A stretch of 15,346 nucleotides of DNA from a bacterium (GTDB taxonomy: Bacteria > Bacteroidota > Bacteroidia > Bacteroidales > Muribaculaceae), in the NCBI GenBank assembly GCA_004559845.1, contig SFWW01000092.1, positions 1-15,346 on the forward strand. Direction: 5' to 3'. The notes below the pieces were generated by a model. That model had not been told where the DNA came from. It searched no databases and saw only the letters and a list, made by a program, of their open reading frames with translations. The position numbers were made by a program, and so were the translations under genes. Below, piece after piece: positions 8,085 through 14,782 of this stretch (position 1 is the first letter of the stretch; every line of letters starts with the position of its first letter).

Positions 8085-9398
8085 TTATTTAAAATTGGCT
8101 AATTCGTAGCAGCCTTGCAAAATCTTGCCGTTCTGGTTGTCCACCAGCGATGCTTGCCACCAATTGTCGAGCACGCGGTTGGTGTTCCAATCCAGTCCGT
8201 ATTCGTTTTGCTCTGCGCACCACCAAAACAGCCCCTTTACACACTCGTATTGATTGAGCATCGTCACCAAATCCGCCACAAATTGCGCTTGTCCGGCTTC
8301 GGTGTAGGGATATTTACTGCTGATGTTGGTGTCTTTGGTGCCTCCCATTTCCCAGCGGTAGGAATAGCCTGTTTCCATAATCATAATGGGTTTGTCGGGC
8401 ACTTGCACTTTCAGTTGCTTAATCACCGTTTCCAATGCCGTAATCACGGTGCTTGCCGTGGCGTGGTAAGCCGGATAGTAGCTCAGCCCCATGATGTCGT
8501 AGTCGAGGTTGAAATTCTTGGCGCCGATGCCAAAGAATTTTCCCGGGTTGGAATTATTTGCCATCTCAATGTGGCATATCACCTTTGCTGCGGGAAGCAC
8601 TTCGCGCACGGCTTTTGCGCCGGCATTAAAGTAGGCGCTGAAATTCGCCCATGTGCCTTTGTTGTTGACGCCATCAGGATACACGTTGCCGGTGGGCCAG
8701 AGCATACCGTAGGTGATTTCGTTGCCCACTTGCACATAGTCGGGGGTGGCACCGGCTGCGATAAGCGCCTGCAGCGATTCTTTGGTGTAGGCATACACCG
8801 AATCCGCCATCACTTCCGGCGTGAGGCTGCTCCAGCGCTTAGGCACCGTTTGCTTACCGGGGTCTGCCCACGAGTCGCTGTAGTGGAAATCGAGGATGAA
8901 TTTATGCCCGGCATCTTTGATTCGCTTGCCGGCTTTTGCCACGTAGGCGAGGTCTTGAAACACGCCTTCGCCCTTGGCTGTGGTTGATGCATTGGCAGGG
9001 TCCACAAAGAGGCGTACGCGCATAGCGTTGAGCCCGATTTGCTTATAGAAAGCAAGCATATCGGTCACTTGCGCGCCGGTTTTGTCGTAGTAGAGCGCGC
9101 CATGCTCTTCGTAGCGGTCGAGCAATGAGATGTCGGCACCGGTGAGTTTGAGATTAGGGTCTTCGTATACGCCCAAAATGATGTTAATCACCGTGGTCAC
9201 GTCGCTCACATCCACCTTTCCGTCGCCATTCACATCGAATTGTCCATCGGTGCTTCCGCTCAGAATTTGGTTGATTTCTGTGGTCACGTCGCTCACGTTT
9301 ACGTTGCCGTCGCCGCTCACGTCGCCGGTCACGGCTGCACTCCCCCGGGTCATCAGACCCAGGAGTGCAACGAGTAAGACACTGATTACTCTCTTCAT
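8085..9398 (-). CDS. Secreted GH53 endo-beta-1,4-galactanase with N-terminal dockerin-like pair
   Basis: GH53 enzymes hydrolyse the beta-1,4-galactan backbone of type I arabinogalactan, a pectin side chain. I chose the ATG at 9398 (437 aa), because an in-frame TTG four codons upstream only extends a good signal peptide (MKRVISVLLVALLGLMTRGSA). Residues 25-77 hold two calcium-loop repeats, DVSGDGNVNVSD and DVNGDGKVDVSD, each followed by VTT and I/L-rich helices. The GH53 domain starts at LTGADISLLDRYEEHG (about 86). Acid/base E227 lies in YVQVGNEITYG and nucleophile E342 in PIMIMETGYS; LDFHYSDSWADPGKQ is another family landmark. No lipobox is seen, so it is secreted or periplasmic rather than an obvious lipoprotein. 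It starts 27 nt after the end of the broken dockerin tail of Amy1 and is probably on the same transcript. It appears intact. The GH53 call is secure; a role alongside amylases is inferred from position. Confidence 0.93.
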   Translation of the reverse strand: MKRVISVLLVALLGLMTRGSAAVTGDVSGDGNVNVSDVTTEINQILSGSTDGQFDVNGDGKVDVSDVTTVINIILGVYEDPNLKLTGADISLLDRYEEHGALYYDKTGAQVTDMLAFYKQIGLNAMRVRLFVDPANASTTAKGEGVFQDLAYVAKAGKRIKDAGHKFILDFHYSDSWADPGKQTVPKRWSSLTPEVMADSVYAYTKESLQALIAAGATPDYVQVGNEITYGMLWPTGNVYPDGVNNKGTWANFSAYFNAGAKAVREVLPAAKVICHIEMANNSNPGKFFGIGAKNFNLDYDIMGLSYYPAYHATASTVITALETVIKQLKVQVPDKPIMIMETGYSYRWEMGGTKDTNISSKYPYTEAGQAQFVADLVTMLNQYECVKGLFWWCAEQNEYGLDWNTNRVLDNWWQASLVDNQNGKILQGCYELANFK

Positions 9399-9425
9399 AT
9401 CAAGCGTCAATTTTTATCTAAATCA

Positions 9426-9650
9426 TTAGCTCAAAATCATATTCACGAGTGCGGTCACGTCGCTCACATTCACCACACCGTCGCCGTTGATGTCACACAC
9501 TTCGTCGGCAAACGTTTCCACTGCGAGAATCTTGTTCACCAATGCGGTCACGTCACTCACATTCACCACGCCGTCGCCGTTGATGTCGCCTGCCAGGGGC
9601 TCATCGCCGCCTCCGCCATATTGCAGGGTGATGTCTTCCACGAGCATCTT
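9426..9650 (-). pseudogene. Detached dockerin-like tail of the upstream alpha-amylase
   Basis: After a frame change near nt 9651-9656, family-like sequence resumes as GKMLVEDITLQYGGGGDEPL. It continues through two dockerin-type repeats, GDINGDGVVNVSDVTALV and CDINGDGVVNVSDVTALV, and ends at a TAA at 9426-9428. There is no plausible start of its own, so it is best read as the original C-terminus of Amy1. At DNA level the two repeats (9451-9494 and 9544-9587) agree in 42 of 44 positions. Confidence 0.8.
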
Positions 9651-11383
9651 GCCAAGATTACGCTGAAATAGTAGTCTTTCGAGGTGATATCCACGGTTTT
9701 GTAGTAGAATTTGGCACCTTTCACCATCTTGGTGTCGCTCACCACGGAGCCGGGCCAAGTGCCATTGAGCTCTTTGTTTTTCTTATCCCACATATAGAAG
9801 TACACCGAAGGCCAGCTGGGGTCTTTGAGGTGAACGGTGGCGGTGTGGGGGATAAAGGGCTCAATCTTGTAGTCGCGCGTAATCACTTTGCTCACGGCGC
9901 CGTTTTTCAGCAAGCCCACTTTCAGGGTGCAGCTGTTGGCAATATTCACCTTGGTGCCGCTTGCCACTTTGGCGCTCGATGCGGTGGGTTCGGAGCCGTC
10001 GAGGGTGTACACGAGTTGTGCTCCCGAGGTGGCGCTTACTGCCACCAGTTTCACGTCGAATGCTTTTTCATATTCGCCTGAAGCCACATCAGCCCAAGCC
10101 ACTTCGCACGATGGCGAGAGGTAGTATTTATAGTGGTAACCCGAAATCACTTCCACCCACGATGCAGCAGAAGGGGTTACTTGTGCGGTGTTGCCCACCA
10201 CCACCATCAGTTTGCCGTTGGTGCCGGTCACTTGGTTGGCGAAATAGGCAACGTTGCTGCGATATTTCGAATAGCTACTTTGGTTGTGAATACCGGCAAT
10301 GGCGCGCAATTCAATCATGTTTTTAATTTCCGACTTATAGTCTTGCCAGTGCTTGTAGAACACGCACGGTGTGCCGGGCATTGCAATAAGGAATGCGTTG
10401 GCTGCAATGGTGTCTTTTTTGATGGGGTCTTGTGGCTGAGCGCTGGAGCGATATTCGGTGTCGTGATTTTCAATGAAAGTCACGGCGTAGCGGCGATAAG
10501 AGGAGTTTGCCATCACGGAGGTGTTGCCCAGCTTGCTCCAGTCGTTGCCGTTCACGGCGTCGCGCACGGTGTAGCGGAAAGGGAAGTCGAAAGCGGCAGA
10601 CTGAATCACGTTGTTCACCTTGGTGCCGTTAATCCAGTTCATCACCGTAGAGGCGTTGCCGTCCCAATATTCGCCCACTGAGAATTGCACATTCGCTGCC
10701 GCATTGTATTCGCCGGTAAACGAGGCGCTGTAGCCCTTCACCATATCGTAGCGGAAGCCGGCATAGCCCAAGTCGTTGAGCAAATAGGGGAGATATGCGT
10801 TCACAATAGTTTTCACGTTTGCGCTTTTGTGGTCAATGTCGCGGCAACCGTCCCAGTCTTCGCCGGTGTCGTTGTTCGAGCTCAGCGAAAAACCGTTCGT
10901 AGTGGCCCAAGTTTTGGTCTTGCCGCCGTCGTCGTTAGCACACACGTCGGTCGATTTAAATTGATACGTCACGCCATTGTAGGTTTCGGCGGGAAAATCC
11001 ACCCAGCTGCCACCCACACCCATATTGTTGTGGTGGTTGAGCACCACATCTTCAATGATGCCGGTGCCTTTTTCCTTAAAGGTCTGAATCATAGCGCGCA
11101 GTTGCTTTTCCGAGCCAAAACTGCTGTTGTGGTCAAAGAAATATACCGGGGTGTAGCCCATTTGGTTGTAACCCGAGTTACAGTTACCCGATTGGGGCAC
11201 CCAAATCAGTTTGAAGCAACTCAATTCATCGGCTTGAGATGCCAAGTTCGACCATTGAGAATCCACAAACGAGTCCCAATAAAAGCCTTGCAGCATCACG
11301 CCGCCATAATTTGCCGGCCAACCTTGGGCTAAGGCAAGTACCGGCATCAAAAGTGCCAGCGTAGCGATTTTAATTCTTTTCAT
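9563..11383 (-). CDS. Secreted alpha-amylase Amy1 (GH13), C-terminus lost by frameshift
   Basis: Endo-acting GH13 alpha-amylase, 606 aa as read from the ATG at 11383. The same frame is open to 11509, but the signal peptide MKRIKIATLALLMPVLALA fixes the start. Motifs: EDVVLNH (about 111-117), AGFRYDMVKGY with nucleophile D213, SVGEYW with E238, and FIENHDTEY with D308. After domain C, residues about 436-507 resemble a chitobiase/hexosaminidase C-terminal beta-domain (VYTLDGSEPTASS). Residues about 514-578 resemble a CBM26-type starch-binding module (FYMWDKKNKELNGTWPGS). At about residue 578 the frame leaves the family sequence and ends in 28 unrelated residues. The true tail continues one frame over at 9650-9426 and carries a dockerin pair. 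Against paralogue Amy2, about 20 residues of the starch-binding module are also missing at the junction. The catalytic domain should be functional. Its own promoter lies upstream, and GH53 follows. Confidence 0.9.
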   Translation of the reverse strand: MKRIKIATLALLMPVLALAQGWPANYGGVMLQGFYWDSFVDSQWSNLASQADELSCFKLIWVPQSGNCNSGYNQMGYTPVYFFDHNSSFGSEKQLRAMIQTFKEKGTGIIEDVVLNHHNNMGVGGSWVDFPAETYNGVTYQFKSTDVCANDDGGKTKTWATTNGFSLSSNNDTGEDWDGCRDIDHKSANVKTIVNAYLPYLLNDLGYAGFRYDMVKGYSASFTGEYNAAANVQFSVGEYWDGNASTVMNWINGTKVNNVIQSAAFDFPFRYTVRDAVNGNDWSKLGNTSVMANSSYRRYAVTFIENHDTEYRSSAQPQDPIKKDTIAANAFLIAMPGTPCVFYKHWQDYKSEIKNMIELRAIAGIHNQSSYSKYRSNVAYFANQVTGTNGKLMVVVGNTAQVTPSAASWVEVISGYHYKYYLSPSCEVAWADVASGEYEKAFDVKLVAVSATSGAQLVYTLDGSEPTASSAKVASGTKVNIANSCTLKVGLLKNGAVSKVITRDYKIEPFIPHTATVHLKDPSWPSVYFYMWDKKNKELNGTWPGSVVSDTKMVKGAKFYYKTVDITSKDYYFSVILARCSWKTSPCNMAEAAMSPWQATSTATAW

Positions 11384-11431
11384 ATTGTAAGTTTTAGTTT
11401 TGATATTCACAGGAAAACGTAGTAAGTACCA

Positions 11432-11464
11432 CAAAGTTAACCAATTTTTTTCGTCACCACAATA
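11432..11464 (-). promoter_or_regulatory. Bacteroides-type promoter for Amy1
   Basis: On the minus strand TAACTTTG (plus 11432-11439) matches the Bacteroidota -7 consensus TAnnTTTG. TATTG (plus 11460-11464) stands at the -33 position with a 20-nt spacer. The -7 box is about 50 nt before the Amy1 ATG, giving a short A-rich leader without a Shine-Dalgarno sequence, as is normal in this phylum. Confidence 0.65.
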
Positions 11465-11491
11465 TTTAACAAAACTGTAACTCAAAAAAAA

Positions 11492-11507
11492 GTGCAATCG
11501 TTTGCAC
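11492..11507. promoter_or_regulatory. LacI-type operator upstream of Amy1
   Basis: GTGCAATCGTTTGCAC has 6-bp perfect half-sites (GTGCAA/TTGCAC) and a central CG. This is the form of LacI-family sites such as TGCAANCGNTTGCA. It lies about 28 nt upstream of the -33 box. The inner 14 bp, read on the minus strand as TGCAAACGATTGCA, occur identically upstream of Amy2 (13877-13890). The regulator gene is not in the window. Confidence 0.6.
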
Positions 11508-11518
11508 AACCCCCTTTC

Positions 11519-11562
11519 AAAAAAAATAGCAGCGCTTCCTTTGCAAATAAAGGAAGCGCTGC
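11519..11562 (-). terminator. Terminator of Amy2
   Basis: A perfect 14-bp stem pairs GCAGCGCTTCCTTT (11529-11542) with AAAGGAAGCGCTGC (11549-11562) across a 6-nt loop. On the minus strand it is followed by TA and eight T (plus-strand A run 11519-11526). It begins about 32 nt past the Amy2 stop and separates Amy2 from the promoter and operator of Amy1. Confidence 0.9.
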
Positions 11563-11594
11563 AAAAAGGCGTATTTTGTGTTGTGTATTGTTGC

Positions 11595-13640
11595 TTATCC
11601 GAGGATGAGATTCACGAGAGTCGTCACGTCAGTCACATTCACGTTGCCGTCGCCATCAAGGTCGCAATTTTGGGGCGTTTCACCATCCAAGATGTATCCC
11701 ACCAAGGTCGTCACGTCGCTCACATCCACGTTGCCGTCGCCGTTGATGTCACCCTTCAGGGTGTCGGCTTTCTTCACCACCTCCACTAAACCGTTGGGCG
11801 TGTAGTAGCCGGCGTTCACAAACTCCAAGTCGATTGTTTTTGGAGTGCCGGTCCCGGTGTTAAACACCACGCCGGTGGGCAGTGATGCGGGCAGTTCGCC
11901 GCCATCCCACAGCCACACTTTGTTGCCATTCTGTGCACTTCCCACTTCTGTGAGCGCTGTGCCGGGCCATGCGCTACCGGTGAAACTCCCTTCATCGTTC
12001 CAAATCCACGCGTTGGGCGACGAGTAGGTGCTGTTGCCTTCAAAGTAGCAAAACAGGTGGCCGTCGATGTATTGTGCGCACTCCGGTAGGGTGGTGGTGG
12101 CATTGCTGTCGTAGGCTGAAGTCACGTCTTGATACGAGCCGTCGGCATTGAAAATGAGGTAGATATCGCTGCTCACGCCGGTGATGTCGGTGGTTTGCAC
12201 GCCGGCGCCGTCGTTCACCACCAAGTTGATGCTCGCAGCGTTGAAAGTGGCGGTGTACCACACTTTGCCGTCGGCAGTGGTGGAGGTTTGACTCAGTTTA
12301 TCGCCCGGCCACACCGACGAGAGGATATTGCTGCTGCCGCTCCACACATACAGGTAGGGCGCCTTCGCGGCATTGATATGCACGGTGATGTCTTTCGGCT
12401 CATCGGGTGGGGTAGTGCCGCTAATGTCCACATTGTCGCTCACGAAATAGGCGTAGTTTTCGCCGGTGCTCACCAATTTAAAGCCGGTGGTGTTGGCATT
12501 CGCCACATAGCCCACAATCACCATCACGGTGCCCACCGAGCCTTGCACCTTCATCACATAGCCGCCGCCTTGCGTGCCTTGTTCGGTGATGCTGCTCTGA
12601 TTGGTGATGCCCGCAGCTTTGCGCGCCAATATCATATTGCCGATTTCGGTTTTATACGTTTTCCAGTGCGGCAACATAATGCAGGGGGTGCCCGGCAAAC
12701 CTAAGATAAAGGCGTTGGCGGCGAGCACGTTGTTCGAGAGTTTATCGTTGTTGCGATAAGTGTCGTGGTTGTCGATAAATGTCACGGCGTAGCGATTGTT
12801 GTTCGGGTCGCCGGCAATGCCTTTATCGCTCAGCGCGCCCCAGTTGCTATTGCCGAAGGCATTGTTTATCACATATTTCAGCGGAAAATCGAAGACTGCG
12901 CTATTATAGCCCGTGCCACTAATCCAGCCCTTCACCGCGTTATAGCTGCCGTCCCAATATTCGCCCACGCTAAATTCCGGCTGCGCGCTCTCGTTGTAGA
13001 GCTTGGTGTACTTCGGGTCGTAGCCCTTCACCATATCGTAGCGAAAACCGGCATAGCCGAGGTCGTTGAGCAGAAAATCGAGGTAAAGTTTCACATTTTT
13101 CTGCACATTGGCTGAGGTGTGGTCCAAATCGCGCGCACCGTCAAAGTTATCCCCCGTATCGTAGTTGCCGGTGGGGGAGTAGCCATTGTAGGCGCACTCG
13201 TCGTTGCGGCAAATGTCTGCCAAGGTCCACGACATGGTATTGCCATTCCACGTTTCGGTCGGGAAGTCGCACCAATTGCTCTTGCCGTTGCGGTGATTAA
13301 TCACCACATCTTCAATAATGCCGGTGCCTTTGCTCTTAAAGGTGTTAATCATGGTGCGCAGCTCGGCAGTGGTGCCAAACGAACTGTTGTGGTCGAACCA
13401 CCACACGGGCGAATAACCCATGTTGGTGTTTTGACAATTGCCCGATTGAGGCACCCAAATCAGATTGAAATACTTCGAAAGCTCGTCGGCTTGCGAGGTG
13501 AGCACCGACCATTTCGATTCGCTGAAACTGTCCCAATAAAAGCCTTGCAGCATCACGCCGCCATAATTGGCAGGCCAACCGGCAGCTACCGATTGAAGTG
13601 CCACTAAAAGCGATGCGAGGGTAAGAAAAATGCGGTTCAT
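11595..13640 (-). CDS. Secreted alpha-amylase Amy2 (GH13) with two starch-binding modules and dockerin-like pair
   Basis: Endo-acting GH13 alpha-amylase, 681 aa, starting at the ATG at 13640 with a signal peptide (MNRIFLTLASLLVALQSVAA). Motifs: EDVVINH (about 110-116), AGFRYDMVKGY with nucleophile D202, SVGEYWD with acid/base E227, and FIDNHDTYR with D293. Domain C runs to about residue 404. Two consecutive starch-binding-like modules follow (about 416-510, with YLYVWSGS and SSVWPGD; about 522-622, with NAWIWNDEGSF and GSAWPGT), probably of CBM26 type. Residues 630-681 hold two dockerin-type repeats (DINGDGNVDVSD and DLDGDGNVNVTD) and end the protein. No lipobox, membrane anchor or recognised T9SS tail is seen. 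It is paralogous to Amy1: the N-terminal catalytic halves are very alike (GWPANYGGVMLQGFYWDSF in both) while the accessory modules differ. It is intact, has its own terminator, and carries a LacI-type palindrome about 236 nt upstream. Confidence 0.93.
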   Translation of the reverse strand: MNRIFLTLASLLVALQSVAAGWPANYGGVMLQGFYWDSFSESKWSVLTSQADELSKYFNLIWVPQSGNCQNTNMGYSPVWWFDHNSSFGTTAELRTMINTFKSKGTGIIEDVVINHRNGKSNWCDFPTETWNGNTMSWTLADICRNDECAYNGYSPTGNYDTGDNFDGARDLDHTSANVQKNVKLYLDFLLNDLGYAGFRYDMVKGYDPKYTKLYNESAQPEFSVGEYWDGSYNAVKGWISGTGYNSAVFDFPLKYVINNAFGNSNWGALSDKGIAGDPNNNRYAVTFIDNHDTYRNNDKLSNNVLAANAFILGLPGTPCIMLPHWKTYKTEIGNMILARKAAGITNQSSITEQGTQGGGYVMKVQGSVGTVMVIVGYVANANTTGFKLVSTGENYAYFVSDNVDISGTTPPDEPKDITVHINAAKAPYLYVWSGSSNILSSVWPGDKLSQTSTTADGKVWYTATFNAASINLVVNDGAGVQTTDITGVSSDIYLIFNADGSYQDVTSAYDSNATTTLPECAQYIDGHLFCYFEGNSTYSSPNAWIWNDEGSFTGSAWPGTALTEVGSAQNGNKVWLWDGGELPASLPTGVVFNTGTGTPKTIDLEFVNAGYYTPNGLVEVVKKADTLKGDINGDGNVDVSDVTTLVGYILDGETPQNCDLDGDGNVNVTDVTTLVNLILG

Positions 13641-13982
13641 TCGTGTTGATTTTGGTTATTTGTGGGGTTATGATAGAGGTGAGAAGGCGTGGCTTTTGCC
13701 ATCAGTCTAAAAATATGAAGCCCTATACGGCGGAAATTAATGCCCTATGGGGCTTCACCAACTTTTATTCGTCATCACTATGATGCGTGTGGCAATTTGC
13801 CCTCTTTTTTCCACAAATTTCGCTCATTTTCGCCCAATTTCCTATCCTACACCCACAAAATCCGCCCACAAATTCATGCAAACGATTGCATAACCCTCCT
13901 TCCCCCAAAGTCACAAATTCCAAATTCCTATAGGTGGGGGCACATGTGGCATGAAACGAACAAAAAAAGCCACTACGGTGGG
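13641..13982. other. Upstream region of Amy2
   Basis: No coding region is credible here. A weak -7-like box (TATTTTTA on the minus strand, plus 13708-13715) lies about 68 nt before the Amy2 ATG, without a clear -33 element. A loose 7-bp hairpin pairs GAAGCCC (13717-13723) with GGGCTTC (13750-13756). The LacI-type palindrome lies at 13876-13891. The rest is AT-rich with nothing recognisable. Confidence 0.5.
13876..13891. promoter_or_regulatory. LacI-type operator upstream of Amy2
   Basis: ATGCAAACGATTGCAT has perfect 6-bp half-sites (ATGCAA/TTGCAT) and a central CG. Its inner 14 bp are identical to the site upstream of Amy1 read on the opposite strand. It is about 236 nt from the Amy2 ATG, which is far for direct repression of the weak -7 box nearer the gene. 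Confidence 0.6.
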
Positions 13983-14220
13983 GATGTGAGGGCTGACGCC
14001 CTTACGTGTGCATGATGCCAAAATCTAACGGGAAGCAAGCTCCACCGTTATCTTTTGCCGTCACGCCCACGGGGGCTCGCTATGCTCGCCTCTCACATCC
14101 CTCACCGTATCGGAAAAAAAGTCGCTTCGCGAAAAAAAAGTCGGCTCCGCCGAAAAAAAACACGCCTGCCGCAAACAGTGGCGCATCGTATGGGAGGTAT
14201 GCCCATGCCTCCGCACGCCA

Positions 14221-14271
14221 CTATCAGACAGCGAACTAACTGTAGGGGCGCAATATTTTGCGCCCGCCCCT
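14221..14271 (+). repeat. Dispersed GC-rich hairpin repeat, second copy
   Basis: This is the same unit as at 7818-7868, with the core GGGCGCAATATTTTGCGCCC and the same upstream CTATCAnACAGCGAAnTAA context. It forms block D of the left arm of the inverted duplication. Confidence 0.8.
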
Positions 14272-14321
14272 CGCTGCCCACAGCCCGAGTTTTTTGCACT
14301 ATCGTAATACCATCAGCTGAT

Positions 14322-14348
14322 GCGGGCGCAAAATATTGCGCCCCTACA
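14322..14348 (-). repeat. Dispersed GC-rich hairpin repeat, inverted third copy
   Basis: This is the exact reverse complement of 14241-14267. The conserved CTATCA/ACAGCGAA context of the other two copies is not clearly present here, so the identity is confined to the core. Confidence 0.8.
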
Positions 14349-14592
14349 AGTGGGTGAATCCACCCACCGCCCAGCGTCGCCATACACTGCAGTCCGGCAA
14401 ACTATAGGCGCAGTTTTTTTTCGGCGAAGCCGACTTTTTCTCCGCGAAGCGGCTTTTTTTTCGGGCGGCGAGGGATGTGAGTGGGGTGCGAAGCAGCCCA
14501 CCGTGTGTAGCGAGTGGGGATAGAACGGCGAAAACTCGTTTTCGGCTTTATGCCCATTCGCCTGCTCACGATAGGGCTTTAGCCCTCACATC

Positions 14593-14700
14593 ACCTCCTC
14601 CCGACTTTTTGTTCTCTTCCATCCCACAATCCCACAAAACCCACCCGACCACAAAGCCACCATTCCTGCAGCAGAGCATCGCCGGCGGCTGTTGCAAAAC
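14593..14700. other. Non-coding stretch between the repeat and the terminator
   Basis: Nothing recognisable is seen in these 108 bases. The DNA is C-rich on the plus strand with no convincing start, promoter or RNA fold. Confidence 0.4.
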
Positions 14701-14740
14701 AAAACAAAAATAGGCTGTGCCAATTTGCGGCACAGCCTAT
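14701..14740 (-). terminator. Terminator of the right-edge gene
   Basis: A perfect 12-bp stem pairs ATAGGCTGTGCC (14710-14721) with GGCACAGCCTAT (14729-14740) across a 7-nt loop. On the minus strand it leads into TTTTTGTTTT. It lies about 43 nt past the stop of the partial gene. Confidence 0.88.
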
Positions 14741-14782
14741 GAAAAATTTACTTAAAAGTGGTTATGAATAGAGGGTGTGTTT

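Larger units (their letters stand above)
13983..14592. repeat. Inverted duplication of a composite intergenic repeat (about 285 bp per arm)
   Basis: Four blocks occur in the left arm and recur, reverse-complemented and in mirrored order, in the right arm. Block A: GATGTGAGGGCTGACGCCCT (13983-14002) against 14573-14592 (18 of 20). Block B: CTCACATCCCTC (14092-14103) against 14470-14481 (12 of 12). Block C: two GC-rich mini-hairpins embedded in A runs (14121-14160) against 14414-14453, nearly identical. Block D: the 27-nt hairpin repeat (14241-14267) against 14322-14348 (27 of 27). Spacing between blocks A and B is 109 and 111 nt. About 54 nt separate the two D blocks. Short open frames here are low-complexity and follow the repeats, so I do not call genes. 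Confidence 0.75.

Noticed and set aside
9399..9410. TTG start at 9410 for GH53
   Set aside because: The ATG at 9398 gives a standard signal peptide; the TTG only adds four residues.
9190..9590. Regularly spaced repeats that could suggest a CRISPR array
   Set aside because: The repeats encode dockerin calcium loops in frame, spacing matches protein repeats of about 31 residues, and the intervening DNA is coding.
11384..11509. Upstream extension of Amy1 to 11509
   Set aside because: It would place 42 residues ahead of a clear signal peptide and would overlap the promoter and operator.
13717..13756. Hairpin GAAGCCC/GGGCTTC upstream of Amy2 as a terminator or riboswitch
   Set aside because: Only 7 bp of stem with a 26-nt loop and no T run on either side; no riboswitch consensus recognised.
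13740..14523. Several open frames of 60-100 codons in the right intergenic region
   Set aside because: They follow A runs and GC-rich repeat blocks, have Arg/Lys/Pro-rich low-complexity translations, overlap each other on both strands and show no family likeness.
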